DNA of 64,000 nucleotides from Desulfatibacillum sp. GTDB lineage: Bacteria; Desulfobacterota; Desulfobacteria; Desulfobacterales; SpSt-501. A program made the position numbers and the translations under genes. The notes beneath the pieces are model-generated. The model made no database searches. It was not told the DNA's origin and worked only from the letters and a program-made list of their open reading frames with translations. The DNA is taken from positions 1 through 64,000 of the forward strand of contig DYEU01000012.1 in the NCBI GenBank assembly GCA_020725555.1. The letters are read 5' to 3'. Positions 48,272 to 56,842 of the stretch are shown here, in pieces (position 1 is the stretch's first letter; each line of letters starts with the position of its first letter).

Positions 48272-49141
48272 TCAGAGCGCTTCCACGATTTCGGGCAGCT
48301 TGTGTTCCCAGCCGAGCGTGGCGATCACCGCCGCCGGGTAGCCCCGGCCGCGCAGGGCGCGGATCGTCTCCACGGTGATCTGGACGCACTCGCGCACCTT
48401 GTCCGGCGCCCGCTCGAGGCGCTCGATCGTCTCGGCCGGGATGCGGATGTGCGGGAGGTTGCGGTCGATGTAGCGCGCCATACCGAGCGACTTGAGCAGC
48501 AGAACGGTCGGCACGAGGGTCTGCCGGCCGCGCGCGAGGCGGCGTACGACGGGCTCGAGCAGCTCGGGGTCGAAGACCGGCGGGGTGACGAAGAAGCGCG
48601 CCCCCGCCCGCATCCGCTGGGCGATGTCCTCGGCCTCGAGCTCCGCCGAGCGTCCGGGGGAGCCGGCCTGGGTGGTCGCGCCGGTGAAGAAACACGGCGC
48701 GCCCTCGAGATCGACCCCGGCCATGTCGCGGCCGCGCTCGAGCTCGGCGATCGCCTCGAGGAGCTCGAGCGGGCTGACGTCGTAGACGGCCCGCGCGCGG
48801 TGGTGATCGCCGAGGCTGGGGTCCTCGCCGCTCACGACGAGCAGGTTTTCGATGCCGCAGGCGAAGGCGGCGAGGAGATCCCCCTGCAGCGCGAGCCGGT
48901 TGCGGTCGCGGCAGCAGACCTGCATCACGGCCTCCATCCCCTGCTGCCGCAGCAGGACGGCCGCGCCGAGGGCGCTCATGCGCATCACGGCCTGGTGCAT
49001 CTCGGGCACGATGAAGGCGGCGACGCGCTCCTTCACCCGCCGCGCGTGATCGAGGAGGGGCGCGGCGTGGACGCCCTTGGGAGGTTCGAGTTCGGCGAGG
49101 AGGACGAATTCGCCCGCTGCAAGCCGTTCTCTGAGCGCCAT
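48272..49141 (-). CDS. MetF-like protein, divergent third paralogue
   Basis: A 289-residue methylene-tetrahydrofolate-reductase-fold protein: [21 protein letters not shown] (active-site Glu region), [37 protein letters not shown], and [18 protein letters not shown]. It differs more from the two MetF proteins than they do from each other, lacking for example the QTQCIYN block. It is first in the minus-strand module, upstream of hdrA, with no MetV partner of its own. It could be a second substrate-binding subunit or act on another C1-folate. The ATG giving [13 protein letters not shown] has GGAGG about 10 nt upstream. Confidence 0.85.
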   Translation of the reverse strand: MALRERLAAGEFVLLAELEPPKGVHAAPLLDHARRVKERVAAFIVPEMHQAVMRMSALGAAVLLRQQGMEAVMQVCCRDRNRLALQGDLLAAFACGIENLLVVSGEDPSLGDHHRARAVYDVSPLELLEAIAELERGRDMAGVDLEGAPCFFTGATTQAGSPGRSAELEAEDIAQRMRAGARFFVTPPVFDPELLEPVVRRLARGRQTLVPTVLLLKSLGMARYIDRNLPHIRIPAETIERLERAPDKVRECVQITVETIRALRGRGYPAAVIATLGWEHKLPEIVEAL

Positions 49142-49467
49142 CGGGGAGGCCTCCTTGCGGTGTGCGCGGCACGGACCCGCTGACGGGCAGAGGCAAGCTT
49201 CGTGCCCGCCAGGCGGGCGAAGGCCGATCTCCACGAGATTCGCAGGAAACCCGGGTTGTTGGGTGCGGACGGCGCCGCTTGCGGGCGGCGCGGAAAAGCG
49301 TTGAATTTTGGCACAAACCCTGCCAAAATGGGAGGGATGGATCTCGGATCTTCAGCGTTCACCGGGGGTTGCCCGGGTGTTCCGTTGCGGCATGGCCGCA
49401 TCCCGGTCTGGCAGGGGGGCCGGGCGGTGCCGCGACCCGGAGCGATCCGCCGGGGGGAAGGGCCGTC
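49142..49467. other. Divergent intergenic region between MetF-like gene and sigma-54 regulator
   Basis: These 326 bases hold the start signals for both neighbours. The only marked structure is the 25-bp palindrome at 49305-49329 with sigma-54-like spacing. No convincing gene was seen; short frames lack ribosome sites. Confidence 0.6.
49305..49329. promoter_or_regulatory. Palindromic sigma-54-type promoter or activator site
   Basis: Arms ATTTTGGCA and TGCCAAAAT (perfect, 9 bp) flank a 7-nt spacer. On the plus strand TGGCAC and CTGCC have the GG-to-GC spacing of -24/-12 sigma-54 promoters; the minus strand also fits (TGGCAG then TGTGCC). It could drive the regulator gene, the MetF-like/hdrA module, or both, or be an operator for the regulator. 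Confidence 0.55.
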
Positions 49468-50835
49468 ATGAGCGGGCCGCGCATCCTCGTCGTCGACGAC
49501 GACCGCGATTACCTCGAGCTCGTGGAGCGCCGCCTGCGCCAAGCGGGCTACGAGGCCGTCGGGCTCTTCGAGGACCCGCAAGGGGTCCGGGAGCGTTTCG
49601 CCGCCAGGGAAAGCGCGGACCTCGCCCTGATCGACGTCGGTCTCCCGGGGATGGACGGCCGCGGGCTCCTCGAGTGGATCAAGCGCCACAGCCCGGCGAC
49701 CGAGTGCCTCATGGTCACGGCCATGAACGACGCGCGCACGGCCATCGCCTGCCTGCGCCTGGGCGCTTACGACTACCTGGTCAAGCCGGTCTCCGAGGAG
49801 GACCTCGTCTTCGCCGTGCGCCGGGCGCTCGAGCGCAAGCGGCTGCTCGATCTCCTGGCGATCGAGCGCAGCCGCCGCCCGCCCGCCTTCGAGCGCCCCG
49901 AGGCCTTCGAGGGGTTCGTCACCGCCTCCGCCGCCGTGCGCAAGGTGCTCAAGGAGGCGGAGCTCCACGCGGCGAGCGACATGCCGATCCTCATCACCGG
50001 CGAGAGCGGGACCGGAAAGGAACTCCTCGCGCGGGCGATCCACCGCGCCAGCCCGCGGCGCGAGCGGCCCTTTCTGCCGGTGAACATGGCCGCCCTGAGC
50101 CCGGAGCTCTTCGAGTCCGAGTTCTTCGGCCACCTCCGGGGCGCCTTCACCGGCGCCGAAAAGGACCGGCCGGGCCACCTGCGCAGCTGCGAGGGGGGCA
50201 CCCTGTTTCTCGACGAGATCGGCAACCTCTCGCCCGCGCTGCAGGGGAAGCTCCTGCGCGTCCTCCAGGACGGCGAGTTCACCCCCGTCGGCAGCTCGCT
50301 GCCCCAGCGGGCCGACGTGCGCTTCATCGCCGCCACCAACGAGGACCTCGAGGGGCTGATCACGAGCCGGCGGTTCCGCTTGGACCTCTACTACCGCATC
50401 CGCGGCGGCTGGCTGCACCTCCCGCCCCTGCGCGAACGCCGCGAGGACATCCCTCTCCTGGTCGTCCACCTCCTTGCGGAGCTGGGGGTCCCCCCGGAGG
50501 AGCGGGAGCCGGCCCCCGGGGTGATCGAGGCCCTGGCCGCCCACGATTTCCCGGGAAACGTGCGCGAGCTGCGCTCCATCCTCCAAGCGGCCGTCAACCT
50601 CGCGCGCGGCGGCCGGATCGCTCTCGAGCACCTGCCGCCCGAGCTGCGCGCGCGGCGCAGCACCCCCTGTTTCTTTCAGCCCAACGGAACCCCGCTTCCG
50701 CTCGCCGACGTGGAAAAACACCACATCCTGACCGTCTACGAGCGGCTGGGACGCAACAAGGTGCGCACGGCGCGGGCGTTGGGCATCGGCTTGAATACCC
50801 TGCGCCGCAAGCTCCGGGCCTACGGTGAAGGCTGA
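49468..50835 (+). CDS. NtrC-family sigma-54-dependent response regulator between the two HdrA modules
   Basis: A 455-residue transcription activator: receiver (ILVVDDDRDYLELV, phospho-Asp56 in LALIDVGLPGMDG, Lys in YDYLVKPVSEED), AAA+ domain with Walker A GESGTGKE, intact GAFTGA loop near residue 225, Walker B GGTLFLDEIGN, and R-finger region. A Fis-type HTH follows (HHILTVYERLGRNKVRTARALGIGLNTLRRKLRAYG). No kinase is adjacent. It is transcribed away from module 1 and toward module 2, separated from hdrA-2 by 340 nt, and probably regulates both. Confidence 0.93.
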   Translation: MSGPRILVVDDDRDYLELVERRLRQAGYEAVGLFEDPQGVRERFAARESADLALIDVGLPGMDGRGLLEWIKRHSPATECLMVTAMNDARTAIACLRLGAYDYLVKPVSEEDLVFAVRRALERKRLLDLLAIERSRRPPAFERPEAFEGFVTASAAVRKVLKEAELHAASDMPILITGESGTGKELLARAIHRASPRRERPFLPVNMAALSPELFESEFFGHLRGAFTGAEKDRPGHLRSCEGGTLFLDEIGNLSPALQGKLLRVLQDGEFTPVGSSLPQRADVRFIAATNEDLEGLITSRRFRLDLYYRIRGGWLHLPPLRERREDIPLLVVHLLAELGVPPEEREPAPGVIEALAAHDFPGNVRELRSILQAAVNLARGGRIALEHLPPELRARRSTPCFFQPNGTPLPLADVEKHHILTVYERLGRNKVRTARALGIGLNTLRRKLRAYGEG

Positions 50836-50877
50836 GGGGGAGACCCCGCCCCATGGAATTGTAAGGTTTGAATTTCC

Positions 50878-50906
50878 TTGACAGAACCGGGCTGCGCGCG
50901 CATAAT
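50878..50906 (+). promoter_or_regulatory. Strong sigma-70 promoter upstream of hdrA module 2
   Basis: Perfect TTGACA and CATAAT at exactly 17 bp spacing, in a locally less GC-rich stretch. It is the best sigma-70 match in the window. Confidence 0.7.
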
Positions 50907-50923
50907 CGCCCCCTTGCAGAGAT

Positions 50924-50938
50924 TGCCACGAGGTGGCA
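50924..50938. repeat. Inverted repeat near the hdrA-2 transcription start, possible operator
   Basis: TGCCAC and GTGGCA, perfect 6-bp arms with a GAG spacer, lie ~15-30 nt downstream of the -10 box where a repressor or pausing hairpin would act. Confidence 0.45.
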
Positions 50939-51110
50939 GCCTCAGGTGCGACGGCAGGAAAAGGGATTGGCACAACGGACCCATGCTCGCCCCGGAGACC
51001 CCCTCCCGGGCGCCCGCTTCTTTTCCCCTCGCTTTCCCCGACCCGTCTTCGCCGGAAACCGCACCCGGCCTCCCCGCGCCAGCGGCGGGGGGTGCCGGCG
51101 GGCCACATGA

Positions 51111-51131
51111 CCGCCGCCCCGCGGGCGGCGG
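51111..51131 (+). promoter_or_regulatory. GC hairpin in the hdrA-2 leader
   Basis: CCGCCGCCC pairs with GGGCGGCGG around a CGC loop, ending 44 nt before the start codon. There is no T-tract, so termination is unlikely without a factor. Confidence 0.4.
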
Positions 51132-51175
51132 CTGAGATGTGCGATCGCGCACGAATGCGGAAGGAGACCTCGCGG

Positions 51176-54100
51176 ATGGAAACCAACCGGAACCTCCCCA
51201 GCGGCTCGGTGCTCGTCCTCGGCGCCGGCATCGCCGGCATGCAGGCCGCGCTCGACCTCGCCAACGCCGACTACAAGGTCTACCTCGTCGACCGCCTCTC
51301 CGCGGTCGGCGGCCTGATGGCCCAGCTCGACAAGACCTTCCCGACCAACGACTGCGCGATGTGAGTGATCTCGCCCAAACTGGTCGAGGTCGGCCGGCAC
51401 ACCCACATCGAGCTCATCACCAACGCGGAACTCGTTGACCTGAAAGGCGAACCGGGGCGGTTCACGGCGCTCGTCCGCAAGCGGCCGCGCTTTGTGGATT
51501 TGGCGAAGTGCACGGCGTGCGGGGAGTGTGCGAAGGTTTGTCCGATCGAGACGCGCAACGAGTATGACGAGGGGCTCTCGGTCCGCAAGGCGGCCTACAA
51601 GCTCTATCCGCAGGGGATGCCCGGGGCCTATGCGATCGAGAAGCGGGGGACGGCGCCCTGCAAGGCGACGTGTCCGGCGCACGTGAGTGTCCAGGGCTAC
51701 ATTGCGCTGGTGAACCAGGGGCGCTACCGGGAGGGGCTGGAGCTGTTTCGGGAGGAGCACCCGTTTCCGGGGGTGTGCGGCCGGGTGTGCCATCATCCCT
51801 GCGAGGGGGAGTGCACGCGGGGCGGGGTGGACGAGCCGCTGGCGATCCGGGAGCTGCACCGGTTTTTGTTTGACTGGGAGCGTGCGGCGGGCGAGCTCGC
51901 GGTGCCTGCGGCGGCGGAGGGGCGCTCCGAGAAGGTGGCGGTGATCGGGGCGGGCCCGGCGGGGTTGTCGGCGGCGTATTTTTTGGCGCGGCGGGGCTAC
52001 CGGGTGACGGTGTTGGAGAAGCTTCCGGTGGCGGGGGGGATGATGGCGGTGGGGATCCCGTCCTACCGGTTGCCGCGGGAGGTGCTGGAGCGGGAGATCG
52101 AGCTGATTCGCCGCCTGGGGGTGGAGATCCGCACGGGGGTGGCGCTGGGCCGGGAGGTGACGCTGGAGGGGTTGCAGGCCCAGGGGTACGGGGCGGTGTT
52201 TGTGGCCGTGGGGCTGCACGGGGGCCGGCGGCTGGGGGTGGAGAACGAGGATGCGGCGGGGGTGCTGCAGGGGGTGGAGTTTCTGCGGCGCGTTGCGCTG
52301 GGGGAGGCGGTGGAGATCGGCCGCGAGGTGCTCGTGGTGGGCGGGGGCAACGTGGCCGTGGATGTGGCGCTGACGGCGAAGCGGCTGGGGGCGCAGTCGG
52401 TGACGATGGTGTGCCTGGAGCGGCGCGAGGAGATGCCGGCCTGGGCGCACGAGATCCAGGAGGCCCTCGAGAGCGACATCCGCATCGTGAACAGCTTCGG
52501 GCCGAAGGCCTTTTTCATCGACGCCTCGCGGCGGGTCTCGGGGATTGAGTTCAAGTCGTGCACGGCGGTCTTCGACGAGAACGGCCGGTTCAACCCGCGC
52601 TTTGACGAGTCGGCCTGCCAGGCGATGTTTGCCGACACGGTGATTTTGGCGATCGGCCAGACGCTGGAGCGGGGGGGGCTGGAGGCGGCGGGGGTGGTGC
52701 TGCGGGGCCCGGGGCTGGAGGCGGACCCGGTGACGTTGCAGACGCCGGTGCCGTGGGTGTTTGCCGGGGGGGATGCCCTCTACGGGCCGAAGTCGGTGGT
52801 GGAGGCGGTGGCCTGCGGCAAGGAGGCGGCGGAGAGCATCCACCGCTATTTGAACGGCCAGGACCTGCGGCAGGGGCGGCCGCGGCGCTGGGAGATGGTG
52901 CGGCCGGAGGCGATCGAGGAGCCGCGGCGGCGGCGGGTCCCGGTGCGGTGCCTGGACCCTGCGGCGCGGGAGTGCAATTTCCTGGAGGTCTCCTACGGCT
53001 ACGACGAGGCCGAGGCGCGCGCCGAGGCCTCGCGCTGCCTGCGCTGCGGGGTCTGCTCCGAGTGCTACCAGTGCGTCAAGGCCTGCCTCGCCAAGGCCGT
53101 CGACCACGAACAGCGCGAGGAGACGCTCGAGATCCCGGTCGGGGCGGTGATCCTCGCGCCGGGGGCCGAGCCCTTCGACCCCTCGCGCCTCGAGAACATC
53201 TACCGCTACCGCACCAGCCCCAACGTGCTCACCAGCCTCGAGTTCGAGCGCCTCCTGTCGGCCACGGGGCCGACCCAGGGGCACCTCCAGCGGCTCTCCG
53301 ACGGCCGCGAGCCCCGGCGCATCGCCTGGCTGCAGTGCATCGGCTCCCGCGACACCAACCAGTGCGGCAACTCCTACTGCTCCTCGGTCTGCTGCATGTA
53401 CGCGATCAAGGACGCGATGATCGCCAAGGAGCACGCCCACGGCGAGCTCGACTGCACGATCTTCAACATGGACATCCGCAGCTTCGGCAAGGACTACGAG
53501 AAGTACTACAACCGCGCGATCCGCGCCGGCATCCGCTTCGTGCGCTCGCGCGTGCACTCGGTCGACGTCCTGCCGGAGACGGGGAACCTGTCGCTGCGCT
53601 ACGTGGACGAGGCGGGCGGCCTGAAGGTCGAGGAGTTCGACCTGGTCGTCCTCTCGGTCGGCCTCCAGGTGCCGCGCGCGACCGAGGAGACGGCGGCGCG
53701 CCTGGGCGTGCGGCTCCTGCCCTCGCGGTTCGCCGCGACCGACCCCTTCGCGCCGGTGGCCACCTCGCGTCCGGGGGTCTACGCCTGCGGCGTCTTCCAG
53801 GGGCCCAAGGACATCCCCGGCTCGGTGACCGAGGCCAGCGCGGCGGCCGCCGCCGCGGCGGCCGATCTCGCCGAGGCCCGCGGCCGCGACATCGTGCGGG
53901 TCGAGCTCCCCGAGGAGATCGACGTCTCCGGGCAGGAGCCGCGGATCGGGGTCTTCGTCTGCAACTGCGGGATCAACATCGGCGGGGTCGTCGACGTCCC
54001 GGCCGTGCGCGCCTACGCCGAGAAGCTGCCTTACGTCGCCTTCGCCGACGAGAACCTCTTCACCTGCAGCCAGGACACCCAGGAGAAGATCAAGGAGAAG

Positions 54101-55612
54101 ATCCGCGAGCACGGGCTGAACCGCGTGGTCGTGGCCTCCTGCAGCCCGAAGACTCACGCGCCGATGTTCATGGAAACGCTCGAGGCCTGCGGCCTCAACC
54201 GCTATCTCTTCGAGATGGCGAACATCCGCAACCAGGACTCCTGGGTCCATGCCGACGACCGCGAGGCGGCCACCCGCAAGGCGAAGGAGCTGGTCCGCAT
54301 GTCGGTGGCGCGGGCGGCGGCCCTGCGGCGGCTGGAGAGCAAGACCGTGCCCATCCACAAGCAGGCCCTCGTGGTGGGCGGCGGCGTGGCGGGGATGACG
54401 GCCGCCCTGGCGCTTGCCCGGCAGGGGTTCCCGGCGGTGATCGTGGAACAGGAGGCCGAGCTCGGCGGTTTCGCGCGCAGGCTCCACCGCACGATCGAGG
54501 GGACCGACGTCCAGGCCGCGCTGCGGGAGCTGGTCGCGCAGGTGAACGCGGAGCCGCGGATCCGGGTGATCCTCGCGGCGCGCATCACCGGCTTCGAGGG
54601 CTTCAAGGGCAATTTCACGACCACCGTCGTCTCCGGCCCCGGGGGGAGCCCGGAGCGGATCCCCCACGGGGCGCTCATCCTGGCGACCGGCGCGCATGAG
54701 TACCGGCCCCGCGAGTACGGCTACGGCGAGGACCCGCGCGTCTCGACCCAGGTCGAGTTCGGCGATCTGCTCGCCCGGGGGGAGACGGCGGGGCTGCAGA
54801 CCGTGGTCATGATCCAGTGCGTCGGCTCGCGCAACGCCGAAAACGAGAACTGCTCGCGGGTCTGCTGCCAGAACGCGGTCAAGAACGCGCTTGCCCTGAA
54901 GGAGGCCTCCCCCGACAGCCAGGTCTACATCCTCTACCGCGACATGCGCACCTACGGGTTGCTCGAGGATTTCTACACGGAGGCCCGGCGCCGCGGGGTG
55001 ATCTTCATCCGCTTTGAACCCGAGGCCGCCCCGCAGGTCGATTTCGGCCCGGAGGCCGTGCGCGTCCGCGTGCGCGACCCGATCCTGCAGCGCGACCTCG
55101 AGATCGCCGCCGACCGGCTGGTCCTGAGCGCCGCGGTCGTCGCCGCGGACACCGCCGAGATCAGCGCGCTCACGAAACTCAACCGCAACCCCGAGGGCTT
55201 CTTCATCGAGGCCCACGTCAAGCTCCGGCCCGTCGATCTGCCGAGCGAGGGGGTCTACGTCTGCGGCACCGCCCACGGCCCGAAGCTTCTCTCCGAGGCC
55301 GTCGCCCAGGCGCAGGCGGCCGCGGCGCGGGCGGCGACGCTGCTTTGCCGCGACGCGATCCGGCTGTCGGCCATCACCGCCAAGGTCGACCCCGAGCACT
55401 GCGTGAAGTGCCTCACCTGCGTGCGCTCCTGCCCCTTCGGGGTGCCGCAGTTCAGCGAGGCATCCCGCGTCGTCGAGATCAACGAGGCCCTCTGCCGCGG
55501 CTGCGGGGTCTGCACCGCCGTCTGCCCGCGGCAGGCGATCCGCCTGAGCTACTACGAGGACGAGCAGATCGTCTGCAAGATCGAGGCGCTCTTGAGCGAG
55601 GAGGTGGCCTGA
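51176..55612 (+). CDS. hdrA: HdrA-like electron-bifurcating flavoprotein fused with NfnB/GltD-like module, selenoprotein (module 2)
   Basis: A 1478-residue protein with the same architecture as the minus-strand copy. FAD motif [27 protein letters not shown] then in-frame TGA (Sec63) and [24 protein letters not shown] (C112 on); GltD/NfnB-like module (APCKATCPAHVSVQGY, VIGAGPAGLSAAYFLARRG ~255, VVGGGNVAVDVAL ~385); CLRCGVCSECYQCVKAC (~620); HdrA core [20 protein letters not shown] (~735). Second half: [30 protein letters not shown] (~1062), CSRVCCQNAVKNALALK; terminal CVKCLTCVRSCP and CRGCGVCTAVCP. AAGGAG precedes the ATG by 9 nt. Codons in ~51490-52980 differ sharply from the rest. The codon after TGA is GTG, which could be mistaken for a separate start. 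Confidence 0.93.
51362..51392 (+). promoter_or_regulatory. Selenocysteine UGA (Sec63) and candidate SECIS hairpin in hdrA, module 2
   Basis: UGA is at 51362-51364. UGAUCUCG (51366-51373) pairs with CGAGGUCG (51385-51392), eight pairs with two G-U, around an 11-nt loop ending CUGGU. A GGU in the apical loop is typical of bacterial SECIS elements. Confidence 0.7.
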
Positions 55613-56055
55613 TGGCCGGGTTCGAACCCACGATCATCGCCTTCTGTTGCGAATACTGAGGCTACTCGGCCGCGGACCTGGCAGGTTCCATGCGACTGAG
55701 TTACCCGGCGAACGTGAAGATCGTGCTGGTGCCCTGCACCGGCAAGGTGGACGTGATGCACCTGCTCAAGGCGATCCAGATGGGGGCCGACGGGGTCTAC
55801 TGTGTGGGCTGCCTGGAGGGGGCCTGCCACTACAACCAGGGGAACCTCCGCTGCCGCGAGCGGGTCGAGCGCGTGCGCGAGATCCTGCAGGAGGTCGGGC
55901 TCGAGCCGGACCGCGTGCGGATGTACAACCTCTCCTCGGGCGAGGCGCCCACCTTCGTCGCCTACGCGCGGGAGATGACCGAGCTCATCCGCCGGCTCGG
56001 CCCCAACCCGCTCAAGAACAGCCAACCGGCGATCCGGGTCGAGGAAGCCGCCTGA
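55612..56055 (+). CDS. mvhD: MvhD-like hydrogenase/heterodisulfide reductase iron-sulfur subunit, selenoprotein (module 2)
   Basis: A 147-residue electron-transfer subunit. MAGFEPTIIAFCCEY is followed by an in-frame TGA (55657-55659, Sec16) and then GYSAADLAGSMRLSYPANVKIVLVPCTGKVD. Remaining Fe-S ligands are in VPCTGKVD and VGCLEGACHYNQGN. The start ATG overlaps the hdrA stop (TGATG), so the two are coupled. An ORF search alone would give a truncated protein from the Met at 55690. Confidence 0.92.
55657..55689 (+). promoter_or_regulatory. Selenocysteine UGA (Sec16) and candidate SECIS hairpin in mvhD, module 2
   Basis: UGA is 55657-55659. GGACCU (55674-55679) pairs with AGGU-UCC (55683-55689) with one bulged U and a GGC loop; a bulged U in the upper stem is a known bacterial SECIS feature. 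Confidence 0.7.
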
Positions 56056-56115
56056 AGGCGGCCGGGACCCCTGGGCGGCGGCCCCCGCCGCAGGGGGCGG
56101 CCGCGGGAGGATGCG

Positions 56116-56793
56116 ATGATCGTTGCCAAGCGCAAACCGTTCGATGAGATTCTGCGGATGATCGAAAGCCACCGCAAGGTGCTTGTGGCCGGCTGCGGGA
56201 CCTGTGTCGCGGTCTGCCTCGCGGGCGGCGAGAAGGAGGTGGCGGTCCTCGCCGCCGAGATCGACATGGCGCGGCGGCTCAAGCACGAGCCGATCGAGCT
56301 CGGCCAGACGACCCTCGAGCGCCAATGCGACCGGGAGTACCTCGCGCAGCTCGACGGCCGCGCGGAGGCCTACGAGGCGATCGTCTCGCTCGCCTGCGGG
56401 GTGGGGATCCAGTTCCTCGCCGAGCGCTTCCCGAAGATCCCCGTCTACCCCGGCGTGGACACCTGCGGCCTGGCGGTCAACCAGGACGTCGGCTGGTACG
56501 AGGAGCGCTGCCGCTCCTGCGGCCGCTGCGTGCTCGACCGCACCGCGGGCATCTGCCCCGTGACGCTCTGCGCCAAGGGCCTCTACAACGGCCCCTGCGG
56601 CGGGACCAACCGCGGCTCCTGCGAGATCGACCCCGAGCAGCCCTGCGCCTGGTACGCGATTCACGAGCGGCTCAAGGGCCAGGGGCGGCTCGATTGCATC
56701 CGCGCGATCACGCCGGCCCAGGAGTGGCGGGACACCGTGCCGCGGACCCTGATCCAGCCGGGCTACCGCAAACCCGAGAAGGCCAAGGCCTGA
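56116..56793 (+). CDS. metV: MetV-like protein (methylene-THF reductase C-terminal domain, Fe-S/Zn), module 2
   Basis: A 225-residue paralogue of the metV at 42603-43271 (shared MIVAxRKP start and Cys pattern). Clusters: VAGCGTCVAVCLAGG, TLERQC, SLACGVGIQF, DTCGLA, CRSCGRCVLDRTAGICPVTLCAKGLYNGPCGG, GSCEIDPEQPCAWY. It follows mvhD by 60 nt rather than overlapping as in module 1. It is the electron-delivering partner of MetF. Confidence 0.9.
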   Translation: MIVAKRKPFDEILRMIESHRKVLVAGCGTCVAVCLAGGEKEVAVLAAEIDMARRLKHEPIELGQTTLERQCDREYLAQLDGRAEAYEAIVSLACGVGIQFLAERFPKIPVYPGVDTCGLAVNQDVGWYEERCRSCGRCVLDRTAGICPVTLCAKGLYNGPCGGTNRGSCEIDPEQPCAWYAIHERLKGQGRLDCIRAITPAQEWRDTVPRTLIQPGYRKPEKAKA

Positions 56794-56842
56794 GCCGCCG
56801 TCGGCTTTCACCGATATCGATTCCGAGCGAGGGGGCACTCCC

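Larger units (their letters stand above)
50836..51175 (+). other. Long upstream region and leader of hdrA module 2
   Basis: These 340 bases contain a strong sigma-70 promoter (50878-50906), a TGCCAC/GTGGCA inverted repeat (50924-50938), the motif TTGGCACAA (50967-50975) shared with the other module's palindrome, and a GC hairpin (51111-51131). The transcript leader would be ~260 nt. No known riboswitch class was recognised and no gene is apparent. Confidence 0.6.

Noticed and set aside
43744-48378. 1544-codon open frame opposite hdrA module 1
   Set aside because: Antisense artefact; low-complexity translation and full overlap with a well-supported gene.
50967-50985. Sigma-54 promoter upstream of hdrA-2 (TGGCAC followed by ATGC)
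   Set aside because: The GG-to-GC distance is about 4 bp too long for a -24/-12 promoter; kept only as a shared motif.
50907-51175. Cobalamin or tetrahydrofolate riboswitch in the hdrA-2 leader
   Set aside because: Suggested by the C1 context, but no B12 box or other conserved core is recognisable.
50942-55399. 1485-codon minus-strand open frame opposite hdrA module 2
   Set aside because: Antisense artefact of the GC-rich hdrA sequence; no motifs, ribosome site or sensible start.
51365-55612. Separate gene starting at GTG after the TGA
   Set aside because: The upstream 62 codons carry the HdrA FAD motif and continue the alignment across TGA in frame; selenocysteine explains both paralogues.
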